Shown piece by piece: positions 1 through 5,693 of a stretch of 5,757 bases of DNA. The notes under the pieces are model-generated. The model saw only the letters and a program-made list of their open reading frames with translations. It searched no databases and was not told the origin of the DNA. The translations under genes were made by a program, and so were the position numbers. Location: NCBI GenBank assembly GCA_040509495.1, contig JBEVKW010000175.1, positions 1 to 5,757 of the forward strand, in the 5' to 3' direction. Origin of the DNA: Terrimonas_A sp040509495. GTDB lineage: Bacteria; Bacteroidota; Bacteroidia; Chitinophagales; Chitinophagaceae. Each line of letters starts with the position of its first letter. The stretch's first letter is position 1.

Positions 1-1513
1 CGTTCAACTTACGTAACGTGTCAATTACGGCACTCTCGTCATAACGTATGTCATACAATGTTGGTTGTACGAAGCCGGCAGCTCCGAACTCTCTTTCGGT
101 GACGTTAACGACCTCACCCCCATGTATTATGTCGGGTCTCTGCGAAACCTGCTCAAATGCGGTCAGCGGTGTTACGATGCAATACCCCTGACCATTATTA
201 CCGTAGGTTGTTCGCCACATCTCGAACTCATCTCCCCTGAATGTGAATGAGCCGATATAAACTGAAGATTCATGCTCATCCCAAGAAAGAGGGTTGTCAG
301 CAACATTCTCTTCATTAAAGAACTCTCTCAGCAACTTCGTCTCTTCAAGTTTTTTATCCAGGAGTCTCTTCCCCTCCTGCGGGTCGTTCATATACGCAAA
401 GTTATAAAGACGAAGAAGGTTGGTTGGCTTTCCAGCTACCGGCTCGGCCGGTAGCATGCTTTCGAGTGCCTCGAATCTCGTGAAGTGGTAGACGCATTTA
501 CCCGCCTCTTCATCTTTAACAATGTGTTCTTGCTTTATCCCCATTGCAACGTCGAAGAGTTGACTTAAATCTTCATGTAGTTCGACCAACTGCTGAGGCA
601 CAACAGGCAATTGTTTACTTAAAAGTTCCTTACGCAAATCGTCGATGCCTGATGCTATGAAGGCTCTAGGGTGGCCCGCTTTCATCGCCCGCTCGATCCA
701 GTGAGAGAACTGCTCCATGTCTTGCTCGGTACCAATCCCTTTCAGATAAGACAGCGCCAGATGATACAGACCCGCGCGCGTGTTTCTCTCGGCCGCCTTT
801 TTCAGCCATTCAAAATAGCTTTCAACGTTAGGCTTAGTTCCTTCACCCTTGAGGTAGGCGATAGCAAGATGAAAAAGGGCATCTTGATGTCCCTCTTCAT
901 CTTGCGTATCCTTAGCCGCCTTCCTCAGCCATTTAAAAAAATTCTTCGAATTTTCCTTAGGATCGTCAGTACGATTTTTATACTCAAAGGCAAGATGGAG
1001 CATGGCATCTTTGTTGCCACTTTTAGCCGACTTTAAAAGCCATGAAAAATATGAATCAGGGTTGGTATCATGTCCTGTCCCATCCCGAAAAGCGAAGGCT
1101 AAATCAAGCATCGCGTCCCGGTCGCCCCCATCCGCAGCCTCCTTTATTAATTCAAAGAAACGACTTTCATCTGGTTGGACACCCTCCCCCTCTCCGTAGG
1201 CGTGTGCAAGGTCTACCGTCGCCATCGGGAAATTTAGTTCTCTAGCCCTTTCCAGCCACTCGATGTAGTCATCCAGTGATTTTTTGGTGCCGATGCCCTC
1301 CTTGTAGGCACGAGCCAGTCCATGTGCTGCTTCAGGCTCGCCGGCTTCGGCCGCCTTCTTCATCCACTTGAAATAGTCTCGGGCTTTTTTCTTGTCCCAC
1401 TCTTCTCCTTCCTGTCCCTCGTCTTCGCCAAGTGCGATGGCGAGGTTCAACATCGCTTTGCTATCTCCCTTTTCGGCTTTGGCTAATAGTTTATCCAATT
1501 GAGCTGAAGTCAT
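1..1513 (-). CDS. Sel1-repeat protein with DUF2971-type C-terminal domain (3' end outside window)
   Basis: I translated this frame directly: 504 codons from the ATG at 1513 are open to the left edge, so the C-terminus is missing. Residues about 12-290 hold seven Sel1-like (TPR-related) helix pairs. Their 'A-x-x-x-L-A' positions start near residues 20, 62, 97, 134, 170, 211 and 248, with 35-42 residue spacing and recurring 'YFxWLxKAA' and 'YxxGxGT' motifs. Residues about 340-490 match the DUF2971 pattern: YHFT (342-345), NDPQEG (376-381), GSF (421-423) and MWRTTYGNNGQGYCI (432-446). Sel1 repeats are protein-binding scaffolds; the biochemical role of DUF2971 is not settled to my knowledge. No signal peptide or membrane segment is seen, so the protein is probably cytoplasmic. 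The start is supported by AGGTG four bases upstream and a promoter about 55 bases upstream. Repeats are very sure, the DUF2971 assignment fairly sure, the function unknown. Confidence 0.88.
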   Translation of the reverse strand, partial: MTSAQLDKLLAKAEKGDSKAMLNLAIALGEDEGQEGEEWDKKKARDYFKWMKKAAEAGEPEAAHGLARAYKEGIGTKKSLDDYIEWLERARELNFPMATVDLAHAYGEGEGVQPDESRFFELIKEAADGGDRDAMLDLAFAFRDGTGHDTNPDSYFSWLLKSAKSGNKDAMLHLAFEYKNRTDDPKENSKNFFKWLRKAAKDTQDEEGHQDALFHLAIAYLKGEGTKPNVESYFEWLKKAAERNTRAGLYHLALSYLKGIGTEQDMEQFSHWIERAMKAGHPRAFIASGIDDLRKELLSKQLPVVPQQLVELHEDLSQLFDVAMGIKQEHIVKDEEAGKCVYHFTRFEALESMLPAEPVAGKPTNLLRLYNFAYMNDPQEGKRLLDKKLEETKLLREFFNEENVADNPLSWDEHESSVYIGSFTFRGDEFEMWRTTYGNNGQGYCIVTPLTAFEQVSQRPDIIHGGEVVNVTEREFGAAGFVQPTLYDIRYDESAVIDTLRKLN

Positions 1514-1517
1514 TCTG

Positions 1518-1522
1518 CACCT
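1518..1522 (-). promoter_or_regulatory. Shine-Dalgarno site of the Sel1-DUF2971 gene
   Basis: Read on the minus strand this is AGGTG, followed by CAGA and the ATG at 1513. The five bases match the consensus complement of the 16S rRNA tail. The four-base spacer is a little short, but no other start in this frame has a comparable site. Confidence 0.55.
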
Positions 1523-1566
1523 GCCGGATAAGTTATTGCTGGGGTTCGTGAAAGACGGATGTTTGA

Positions 1567-1596
1567 AATATAAACTACTTGTTAGGGTTCTCTCAA
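1567..1596 (-). promoter_or_regulatory. Sigma70-type promoter of the Sel1-DUF2971 gene
   Basis: On the minus strand the -35 is TTGAGA (1591-1596, five of six consensus bases) and the -10 is TATATT (1567-1572, five of six), 18 bases apart. Initiation would fall near 1560, giving a leader of about 45 bases before the ATG at 1513. This is the best-formed promoter in the window, and it suggests the gene is transcribed independently of the DUF3800 gene upstream. Confidence 0.55.
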
Positions 1597-1744
1597 CATA
1601 TGTGCATTAGGTCCGATTCTTGAAACAGCCGCCATGTTCTTTCAAACTAGGATTGTTATTAATCCCAGTATGGCACCTCCTCTGGAGTTGTTAGTTATGC
1701 TGAATTTTGCGCGTCTGATTGGAAGTGGTTGTTGGGTAATCTAA

Positions 1745-1903
1745 ATGAGTGCTGATTGGCACATACTGTCAGATATCGCCACCGATTCGGCGAGATCGAG
1801 TCAAAATTTCCGCCTGCAGGAACGTGAGGCCGACCCGCGGCCCGACCTCAACGGCCTTAGAACTAGCTTGGAGAAGGATGTGGATAGTTTGATGAACCGG
1901 TAA
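1745..1903 (+). CDS. Possible small protein or gene remnant, 52 aa
   Basis: A short plus-strand ORF runs from ATG at 1745 to TAA at 1901-1903 in the spacer between two minus-strand genes. The protein starts MSADWHILSDIATDSAR and ends LEKDVDSLMNR. It is polar and probably helical, and the C-terminal part has a heptad-like spacing of L and V residues that could form a short coiled coil. The style recalls the N-terminus of small coiled-coil hypothetical proteins, but I cannot name a family. No convincing Shine-Dalgarno site precedes it, and reading beyond the stop in the other frames finds no continuation. It could be a real small gene, a truncated remnant, or chance; the last is not excluded. 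Confidence 0.28.
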   Translation: MSADWHILSDIATDSARSSQNFRLQEREADPRPDLNGLRTSLEKDVDSLMNR

Positions 1904-1999
1904 GTTCCGGAGTGAGAAAGCAGTGCAACCTATTACCAATGCCTCCTACGAATGTTCCGGAGATAGATAGGACCGTATACACATCATGCCGGCAGGGTT

Positions 2000-2743
2000 T
2001 CAGCTTTTGAGGTTCCTGACGAATCCCGCCAGCGTGTCTCTCGTGTGAAAGATGAAAGGGATGGGCGTATAGCTTCGCCTCGCCACCTTGACTAATTCTT
2101 TGTAGCCGTATCGCTGCCCGGCTTCAGGCCTGTAACGCCGCCGCTCGAATTCTTTGTAAAGCTCATAGGCTACGATGTCGGCTGCCTGCAGCGGCACGAC
2201 CGTTTTCATGTCCTCAAAGACCGGCGTGTCGAAACGCCGACCCTCCGTGTGGTTCTGCTTGAAATCGTCCAGCAACAGCCCGGCCATGTTCTTAAACTCG
2301 GATTGCTCGCTGAAGACGATGGACAGCCTGACGTCCGGCGAAGCATTTTCAGTCCGCCAGGCGGGCAAGTATACACACCCCATGAGGCAGAAGTGGTAAG
2401 GGTCTTCCATAAGCTCCCGGTCTTCCGCCGGGAAGCTTCGGTAGTCGTCCAACGAAACGATCGCGCCCACGGGGAACGGGTGTGTCGTCGCGAGGATGCG
2501 CATCAACTTCCCGAAGAGCTTCTGACGCTTCGGCTCGCTCCAGCCTTCGTAGTACTTGCGCCTGCAGGCGAAGTCCTTCATGTGAAAGTAGGGGAGCTTA
2601 AAGACATTCAAAGTCTCTTTCCACTTGCGCTCGAATAACTCCCAGTGCTGGGCCTGCGCGACGAGCCCGGCCACGCCGACGAACCTCTGTCGCTCGTCCT
2701 TCGAGTGACCCGTCTCATCCATATAGCCCGTGAGCAGCGTCAT
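2000..2743 (-). CDS. DUF3800 domain-containing protein
   Basis: This 247-residue protein has the marks of the DUF3800 family (typically about 200-280 residues): an N-terminal YMDETGH (D9, E10) corresponding to the family's 'Y-x-D-E-S/T-G', FHMKDF at 53-58, DPYHFCL at 114-120, VFSEQSEF at 143-150, and PLQAADIVAYE at 184-194, the usual 'L-Q-x-A-D-x-x-A' motif. The conserved acidic residues are widely taken to suggest an RNase H-like nuclease fold, but activity is inferred rather than shown here. It is probably soluble: no signal peptide or membrane segment. The ATG at 2743 puts the D-E motif at residues 9-10, normal for the family, although no clear Shine-Dalgarno site precedes it; M8 would start too close to the motif. 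The zinc-ribbon gene ends 296 bases upstream, so it probably has its own promoter. DUF3800 genes are common in mobile and variable regions. Confidence 0.9.
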   Translation of the reverse strand: MTLLTGYMDETGHSKDERQRFVGVAGLVAQAQHWELFERKWKETLNVFKLPYFHMKDFACRRKYYEGWSEPKRQKLFGKLMRILATTHPFPVGAIVSLDDYRSFPAEDRELMEDPYHFCLMGCVYLPAWRTENASPDVRLSIVFSEQSEFKNMAGLLLDDFKQNHTEGRRFDTPVFEDMKTVVPLQAADIVAYELYKEFERRRYRPEAGQRYGYKELVKVARRSYTPIPFIFHTRDTLAGFVRNLKS

Positions 2744-2820
2744 AAATTTAGTTCAGTCAGAAAAGATAAATTGAAGTTCCCTGAGAGGGTGTGGTCACCG
2801 CCCGCTTCCTGAACCTTGAT

Positions 2821-2874
2821 TGTTGGCACACATTCATTATCTTCCAGCACTTATGTTGAGCCAACACATCGTTG
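2821..2874. repeat. Overlapping, mutually exclusive inverted repeats
   Basis: TGTTGGC at 2821-2827 is the exact inverse of GCCAACA at 2860-2866. The same right arm can instead pair locally as TGTTG-AGC-CAACA (2854-2866), or with GTTG at 2871-2874. The arms therefore compete. They lie over the candidate promoter and 5' leader of the DUF3800 gene, so they could be an operator or a switchable hairpin, but short arms of this sort also arise by chance. Confidence 0.35.
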
Positions 2875-2878
2875 ACAA
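2850..2878 (-). promoter_or_regulatory. Candidate promoter of the DUF3800 gene
   Basis: On the minus strand, TTGTCA (2873-2878, five of six bases of a -35) is followed after 17 bases by CATAAG (2850-2855, four of six of a -10). A transcript starting near 2843 would have a leader of about 100 bases. The -10 is weak, so this is tentative. It overlaps inverted repeats that could form competing hairpins. Confidence 0.3.
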
Positions 2879-2890
2879 GGGTCTGATAAG

Positions 2891-2904
2891 TTGCACGAAT
2901 GCAA
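2891..2904. promoter_or_regulatory. Operator-like palindrome TTGCA-N4-TGCAA
   Basis: TTGCACGAATGCAA is a perfect dyad with five-base arms and a four-base centre. It sits just upstream of the candidate minus-strand promoter (2850-2878) and just upstream of a perfect TATAAT on the plus strand (2917-2922). The size and position suit a dimeric regulator's binding site. No regulator gene is visible nearby to assign to it. Confidence 0.3.
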
Positions 2905-2945
2905 TTTTGTTTAACATATAATACAAACAAGATAAAAATTGAGAC

Positions 2946-3257
2946 ATGGACTACACGCTTTACCGCAACATGTTCAGTGTCGAGTTCGGACTATCGAAAC
3001 CACTACTGCGAGCACAGACTACGGCGCGTTTGGTGAAACTCACTGGCCGCGCTCTCGGCGACGCTGAGCTGCTTTCGCGTCCCGCCCAGGCGCCCTCTGA
3101 CGACACTCCTGACAGTAATTCCTCTGATTGGACTTCGGCTGACGTTGCGGCGCGTAAGGCATCCCGCAGGCGGAGCAGAACCCGAGGCCATTCGTGCCAC
3201 TCACGGCCATCATCATCTGGGCCGCCAGCTTGCCGAACAGGTTGGTGTCGAAGGTGA
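2946..3257 (+). CDS. Doubtful plus-strand ORF, possibly a gene remnant
   Basis: A 103-codon frame starts at ATG 2946. Only its first 32 or so codons lie outside the antisense zinc-ribbon gene; that part reads MDYTLYRNMFSVEFGLSK and looks protein-like. From about residue 33 it runs over the 3' end of the zinc-ribbon gene and becomes rich in S, R and P, as antisense shadows do. A perfect TATAAT stands at 2917-2922, with no good -35 at the right distance and only a weak GAG ahead of the start. At best the beginning is a remnant of a gene replaced downstream; more likely it is not expressed. Confidence 0.15.
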   Translation: MDYTLYRNMFSVEFGLSKPLLRAQTTARLVKLTGRALGDAELLSRPAQAPSDDTPDSNSSDWTSADVAARKASRRRSRTRGHSCHSRPSSSGPPACRTGWCRR

Positions 3258-3927
3258 TGCAGTCACGATCCCCTTCAGACTTCAGGATAGGCCTCACGTT
3301 GCCCAGCGACAGCCAGCGGTTGACCATATAGATCAACATCACTTTGTCGAGCTCGTATTCTCTACCGAGATAATTCGGGGGCGATACTTCCTCCGGCCTC
3401 CATCTGAATATTATCCTCCAATCCTCCTTCCGCCCCGGCTTGCCCTGACGAAGTCGCGCTGCTACCGACAGCATCGCCCGCGCCTGCTCCGCGAAAAACT
3501 TCCAGCGCAGTACGGGCTCGAAATACCTGCGTTCGCCGTCCGTGTACTTGGTGGGGCTGCACCAGTTGTGTGGCGTGAAAAACTCTTGGAGGTGGTTGTG
3601 CGAGCAGGGGAGGCCATGCCCGCAGAGTTCCAAGACACCCCATTTTCTGGCAAACGCCAGGATGGCTTCATCGCCGGACTTGGGGTCTGACAGCCGGGTG
3701 AACTCCATCAGGAGGGTGGGGGACTTCGACGGCGGCCGGTCGGGATCCTGTCCAGGCGTGTCTCCCCACCGCCAGGTGAGGACATAATCCTTTCCATCAG
3801 CTAGGTCTATGACGGCGGGCACTTTGTTGATTCGCCCCTGATAGGGTCTATCGATAATGCCGTTGTCGTCGAACAAGGCGATCAGCTCGATTTCCCTCAT
3901 AAAATCCTTGTATCTGTTGTATGTCAT
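3040..3927 (-). CDS. Hypothetical protein with C-terminal four-Cys zinc ribbon (CGNR-like)
   Basis: The 295-residue product has no family I can name firmly. The C-terminus has a zinc-ribbon pattern: C251-x2-C254, 17 residues, then C272-x2-C275 (CSACGMPYAP...NYCQEC), followed by a very basic tail with KAAQRRRERG. This resembles the zinc finger of CGNR/ABATE-type proteins, which are thought to bind nucleic acid. The middle has LLMEFTRLSDP (72-82), an AFARKWGVLELCGHGLP stretch (91-107) with a second Cys/His cluster (C102, H104, C108, H110, H112), and a helical part around 141-161 and 193-210. This fits a recurring class of environmental-bacterial hypothetical proteins. Two starts are possible: ATG 3927, which lacks a ribosome site, or ATG 3900 (residue 10), preceded by AAGGA with a four-base spacer, giving 286 residues and in my view the better start. 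A role in transcription regulation is inference. Confidence 0.82.
   Translation of the reverse strand: MTYNRYKDFMREIELIALFDDNGIIDRPYQGRINKVPAVIDLADGKDYVLTWRWGDTPGQDPDRPPSKSPTLLMEFTRLSDPKSGDEAILAFARKWGVLELCGHGLPCSHNHLQEFFTPHNWCSPTKYTDGERRYFEPVLRWKFFAEQARAMLSVAARLRQGKPGRKEDWRIIFRWRPEEVSPPNYLGREYELDKVMLIYMVNRWLSLGNVRPILKSEGDRDCITFDTNLFGKLAAQMMMAVSGTNGLGFCSACGMPYAPQRQPKSNQRNYCQECRQRAPGRDAKAAQRRRERGQ
3901..3909 (-). promoter_or_regulatory. Shine-Dalgarno site favouring the internal start of the zinc-ribbon gene
   Basis: On the minus strand AAGGA followed by TTTT leads directly into the ATG at 3900. The upstream ATG at 3927 has only ATATGACTTATCT before it, with no purine-rich match. This supports initiation at residue 10 of the longest frame. 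Confidence 0.45.
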
Positions 3928-4403
3928 AGATAAGTCATATCAGAAATGATGTTATTTCAGGCCAAAATACTTATTCTCTCCGAACGATATGTATGTTTCC
4001 GCAACCGGAAGGAACTCGCGGGAACATGATCGTTTGGGTGAACTCGTGCAATGTAGCCGGGGCAATTTACCCGGCTCAGCCATAGCTATGCCGGTCTTGT
4101 AGCTACTTCTTCAACCTGCCGGTGAGTATGAACATTTCTGGCAGCCCACTCGTCGGGGCCGCGATGGGATAGGTGTGTGTAGTCAGCCGGCTGGAGGTAC
4201 ATCCTAATTATGTGTCGCCGGCTTTCTCCGGCGCGGGCGGCAACCCAAGAGAGAAGTACAGGGGAGCAAAGCATGGCCCGCCTTAATGACTTGAACTTTC
4301 CGGCCCTTCTTCGGATCCCGACAACTCGAAGAAGAGGCATGGTACCCACGCGCAACTAACTTTGGAGTCGCCGCACTCGGGCGTCGAAAAGTGGGGATCA
4401 GAC
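3928..4403. other. Hairpin-rich spacer between divergent genes; possible structured RNA
   Basis: This 476-base stretch separates the minus-strand zinc-ribbon gene from the plus-strand recombinase-like gene. Exact stems seen: TTCCG/CGGAA (3997-4010); AGCCGGG/CCCGGCT (4055-4061 with 4070-4076); palindrome CATAGCTATG (4081-4090); CTGCC/GGCAG (4116-4120 with 4140-4144); palindrome CAGCCGGCTG (4184-4193); CGCCGG/CCGGCG (4216-4221 with 4228-4233); GCGGGC/GCCCGC (4233-4238 with 4276-4281); CTTCTTCG/CGAAGAAG (4306-4313 with 4327-4334). None has a T-run, so they are not ordinary terminators. The density suggests a folded RNA or the scar of a mobile element, but I match it to no known RNA family. Confidence 0.4.
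4273..4359 (+). CDS. Possible 28-aa leader peptide
   Basis: An ATG at 4273 opens 28 codons (MARLNDLNFPALLRIP...) to TAA at 4357-4359. GGAG at 4263-4266, within CAGGGGAG, lies six bases upstream, the best ribosome site on this strand. The 8-bp hairpin 4306-4334 lies inside the ORF. A TTG that could open the long downstream frame follows the stop by two bases (4362), which would allow translational coupling. No run of one regulatory amino acid is present, so classical attenuation is not indicated. It may equally be chance within a structured spacer. Confidence 0.25.
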   Translation: MARLNDLNFPALLRIPTTRRRGMVPTRN

Positions 4404-5642
4404 ATGAGTAATCAAGTGGCCGAGAGGTCGGTCGAACAGACGGGCAAACAACAGCCCCAGGAATTGATGTGGGCTGACCTTATCATAAGGTTTATCAAGG
4501 TATTGAAGGCGAAGGGTAAGGGGGGCCAAGAGGGTAATTTCAAAACAGCATTTAAGTATTTCCTTATTTCGATTGGTGTGACTGAAGAGTCTCCGGTAGG
4601 GCCTGAGTTTGGTGATGATGAGTTCGAAGCCAAGGTCAAGATATACATTGAATTCGAGGTGGGGCGAAAACTTAAAGAATCCACCTACGGGCCACGCATA
4701 TCAAAGATCAGGGAGTTGAAGAGGTTCGCCGAAGCAAACTTCGCCGAGATCCTGCGGCTCCAGACCTTGCCAAAAACCTTCGGCCAAAAACTCATTAAGT
4801 TGATAACTTCCTTGGGATTCACAATGCTGAGTTTTTGGCGGACTCTCCCCAAAGGGGTAGTTGGGTACAACAGTCTGGTCAGTTGGTGTAGGGATCGGAG
4901 CTACCCGTCCTCAGAATATCTAGCGGCGGTTAAGACCATTGAGACGTGCTTACTGGCCCCCGAAGGGACGTTACGGCTGAGTAAATATCTTTACGTGGGC
5001 CTGCCGTTGACAGTCGGGCAAACCGACGTCAGCAACAAGATGATGGCCGCACTGGGCAAGCCGTACTACGCCTGGACACCTCCTCTCGAAGAAGAGTTTC
5101 AGAAGCTGTTCAATCATAAGACCGTGGCCATTTTGCCGGAAGGTGAAGAGCGTCACCATTACGGCCAATGGACGAGCAGCGAAGGCGCGGGCGTACCGAG
5201 CGCCGATGTTGTCCAGCAATATCTCCGAAGTTTCATGGGATTCTGTGTTTTACCCGAGGATAATCCTGACCCTTACCTCAGGGGTCAGGGCATAAAACGG
5301 GAGGAGTTGTCACTCGCACTGCTGGCCGATAAAGAGCTGGTCGAAGCCTATCTCAGGTTTAGGAAACTGCGGAGCGGGCTTAGGATAAAACCGTTAACAG
5401 AGTCGAAGACGGCGCTGCCCACACATCTAATTTCTTCGGATGGCAAGTGGGAATATTACGACAAGGGGGGGAAGTATAACAGGGGGTCAATCCAAACATT
5501 GGTTTACATATCAAGTTTATTGCGCCCTGCCAAAGGCTACCTGTACCAACACCCGGAGTTCGCCGAAAAACTTGGGTCGAGGATGACAGGCGCGTCATGG
5601 CAGGAGCAGTGTGCGGCCACTTGTACTAGAAGCTATCCCTAA
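4404..5642 (+). CDS. Site-specific-integrase-like protein, 3' end cut off by an insertion sequence
   Basis: From ATG 4404 the product is 412 residues (numbering from there). It begins with a helical segment resembling the N-terminal SAM-like domain of tyrosine recombinases (about 24-115). An HTH-like stretch follows (about 126-190; LVSWCRDRSYPS, then TIETCLLAPEGTL), in the style of Xre-type folds. A third region (about 272-395) has VQQYLRSFMGFCVLP, LSLALLADKELVEAYLRF and SSLLRPAKGYLYQHPEF, which I associate with long proteins annotated as site-specific integrases. The usual catalytic R...HxxR...Y part is absent. The last four residues (RSYP) and the TAA come from the element starting near 5629, so the native protein was longer and is presumably inactive. 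ATG 4404 has GGGGA seven bases upstream; a TTG at 4362 would add 14 residues but has no ribosome site. Family assignment is moderate, truncation likely. Confidence 0.7.
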   Translation: MSNQVAERSVEQTGKQQPQELMWADLIIRFIKVLKAKGKGGQEGNFKTAFKYFLISIGVTEESPVGPEFGDDEFEAKVKIYIEFEVGRKLKESTYGPRISKIRELKRFAEANFAEILRLQTLPKTFGQKLIKLITSLGFTMLSFWRTLPKGVVGYNSLVSWCRDRSYPSSEYLAAVKTIETCLLAPEGTLRLSKYLYVGLPLTVGQTDVSNKMMAALGKPYYAWTPPLEEEFQKLFNHKTVAILPEGEERHHYGQWTSSEGAGVPSADVVQQYLRSFMGFCVLPEDNPDPYLRGQGIKREELSLALLADKELVEAYLRFRKLRSGLRIKPLTESKTALPTHLISSDGKWEYYDKGGKYNRGSIQTLVYISSLLRPAKGYLYQHPEFAEKLGSRMTGASWQEQCAATCTRSYP

Positions 5643-5676
5643 ACCGGTTGACAACTGATTTAAGTTCCGTAGCTTA

Positions 5677-5693
5677 CCAAGTCTATGACTTGG
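5677..5693 (+). promoter_or_regulatory. Hairpin sequestering the transposase start codon
   Basis: CCAAGTC (5677-5683) and GACTTGG (5687-5693) are exact inverse repeats separated by TAT, and the ATG (5685-5687) lies in the loop and right arm. In mRNA reading in from outside, this stem would hide the start. Insertion sequences such as IS10 and IS50 are known to use structures of this kind to block translation from external transcripts; the same role here is inferred. Confidence 0.45.

Larger units (their letters stand above)
1514..1999. other. Spacer between the DUF3800 and Sel1-DUF2971 genes
   Basis: This 486-base stretch holds the promoter and ribosome-binding site of the Sel1 gene at its left end and the possible 52-codon ORF in its middle. 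Near its right end the 9-mer GTTCCGGAG occurs twice in direct orientation, at 1904-1912 and 1954-1962, exactly 50 bases apart. I see no terminator with a T-run for the DUF3800 gene, no tRNA and no larger repeat. Confidence 0.5.

Noticed and set aside
671..1036. 121-codon open frame on the plus strand
   Set aside because: Antisense to the Sel1 repeats; its regular pattern mirrors the repeat array.
2249..2638. 129-codon open frame on the plus strand
   Set aside because: Antisense to the DUF3800 gene, whose family motifs are plain; a shadow frame.
2872..2922. Plus-strand promoter from TTGACA (2872-2877) and TATAAT (2917-2922)
   Set aside because: The boxes are 39 bases apart, far beyond working spacing, and neither has a good partner at 16-18 bases.
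3145..3690. 181-codon open frame on the plus strand
   Set aside because: It lies wholly antisense to the zinc-ribbon gene, whose protein has clear Cys motifs; the plus-strand product is rich in R, P and H with no recognisable domain.
4055..4076. Intrinsic terminator at AGCCGGG/CCCGGCT
   Set aside because: No T-run on either strand after the stem, and no gene ends here; both flanking genes start outward from this spacer.
4086..4355. 89-codon open frame on the minus strand in the hairpin-rich spacer
   Set aside because: Arg-rich composition with no domain, no ribosome site, and it coincides with the inverted-repeat cluster; better explained as structured non-coding DNA.
4170..4403. 5' end of a group II intron (GTGTG-like start followed by stems)
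   Set aside because: No reverse transcriptase, no recognisable domain V and no 3' end are present; the GTGTG match alone is weak.
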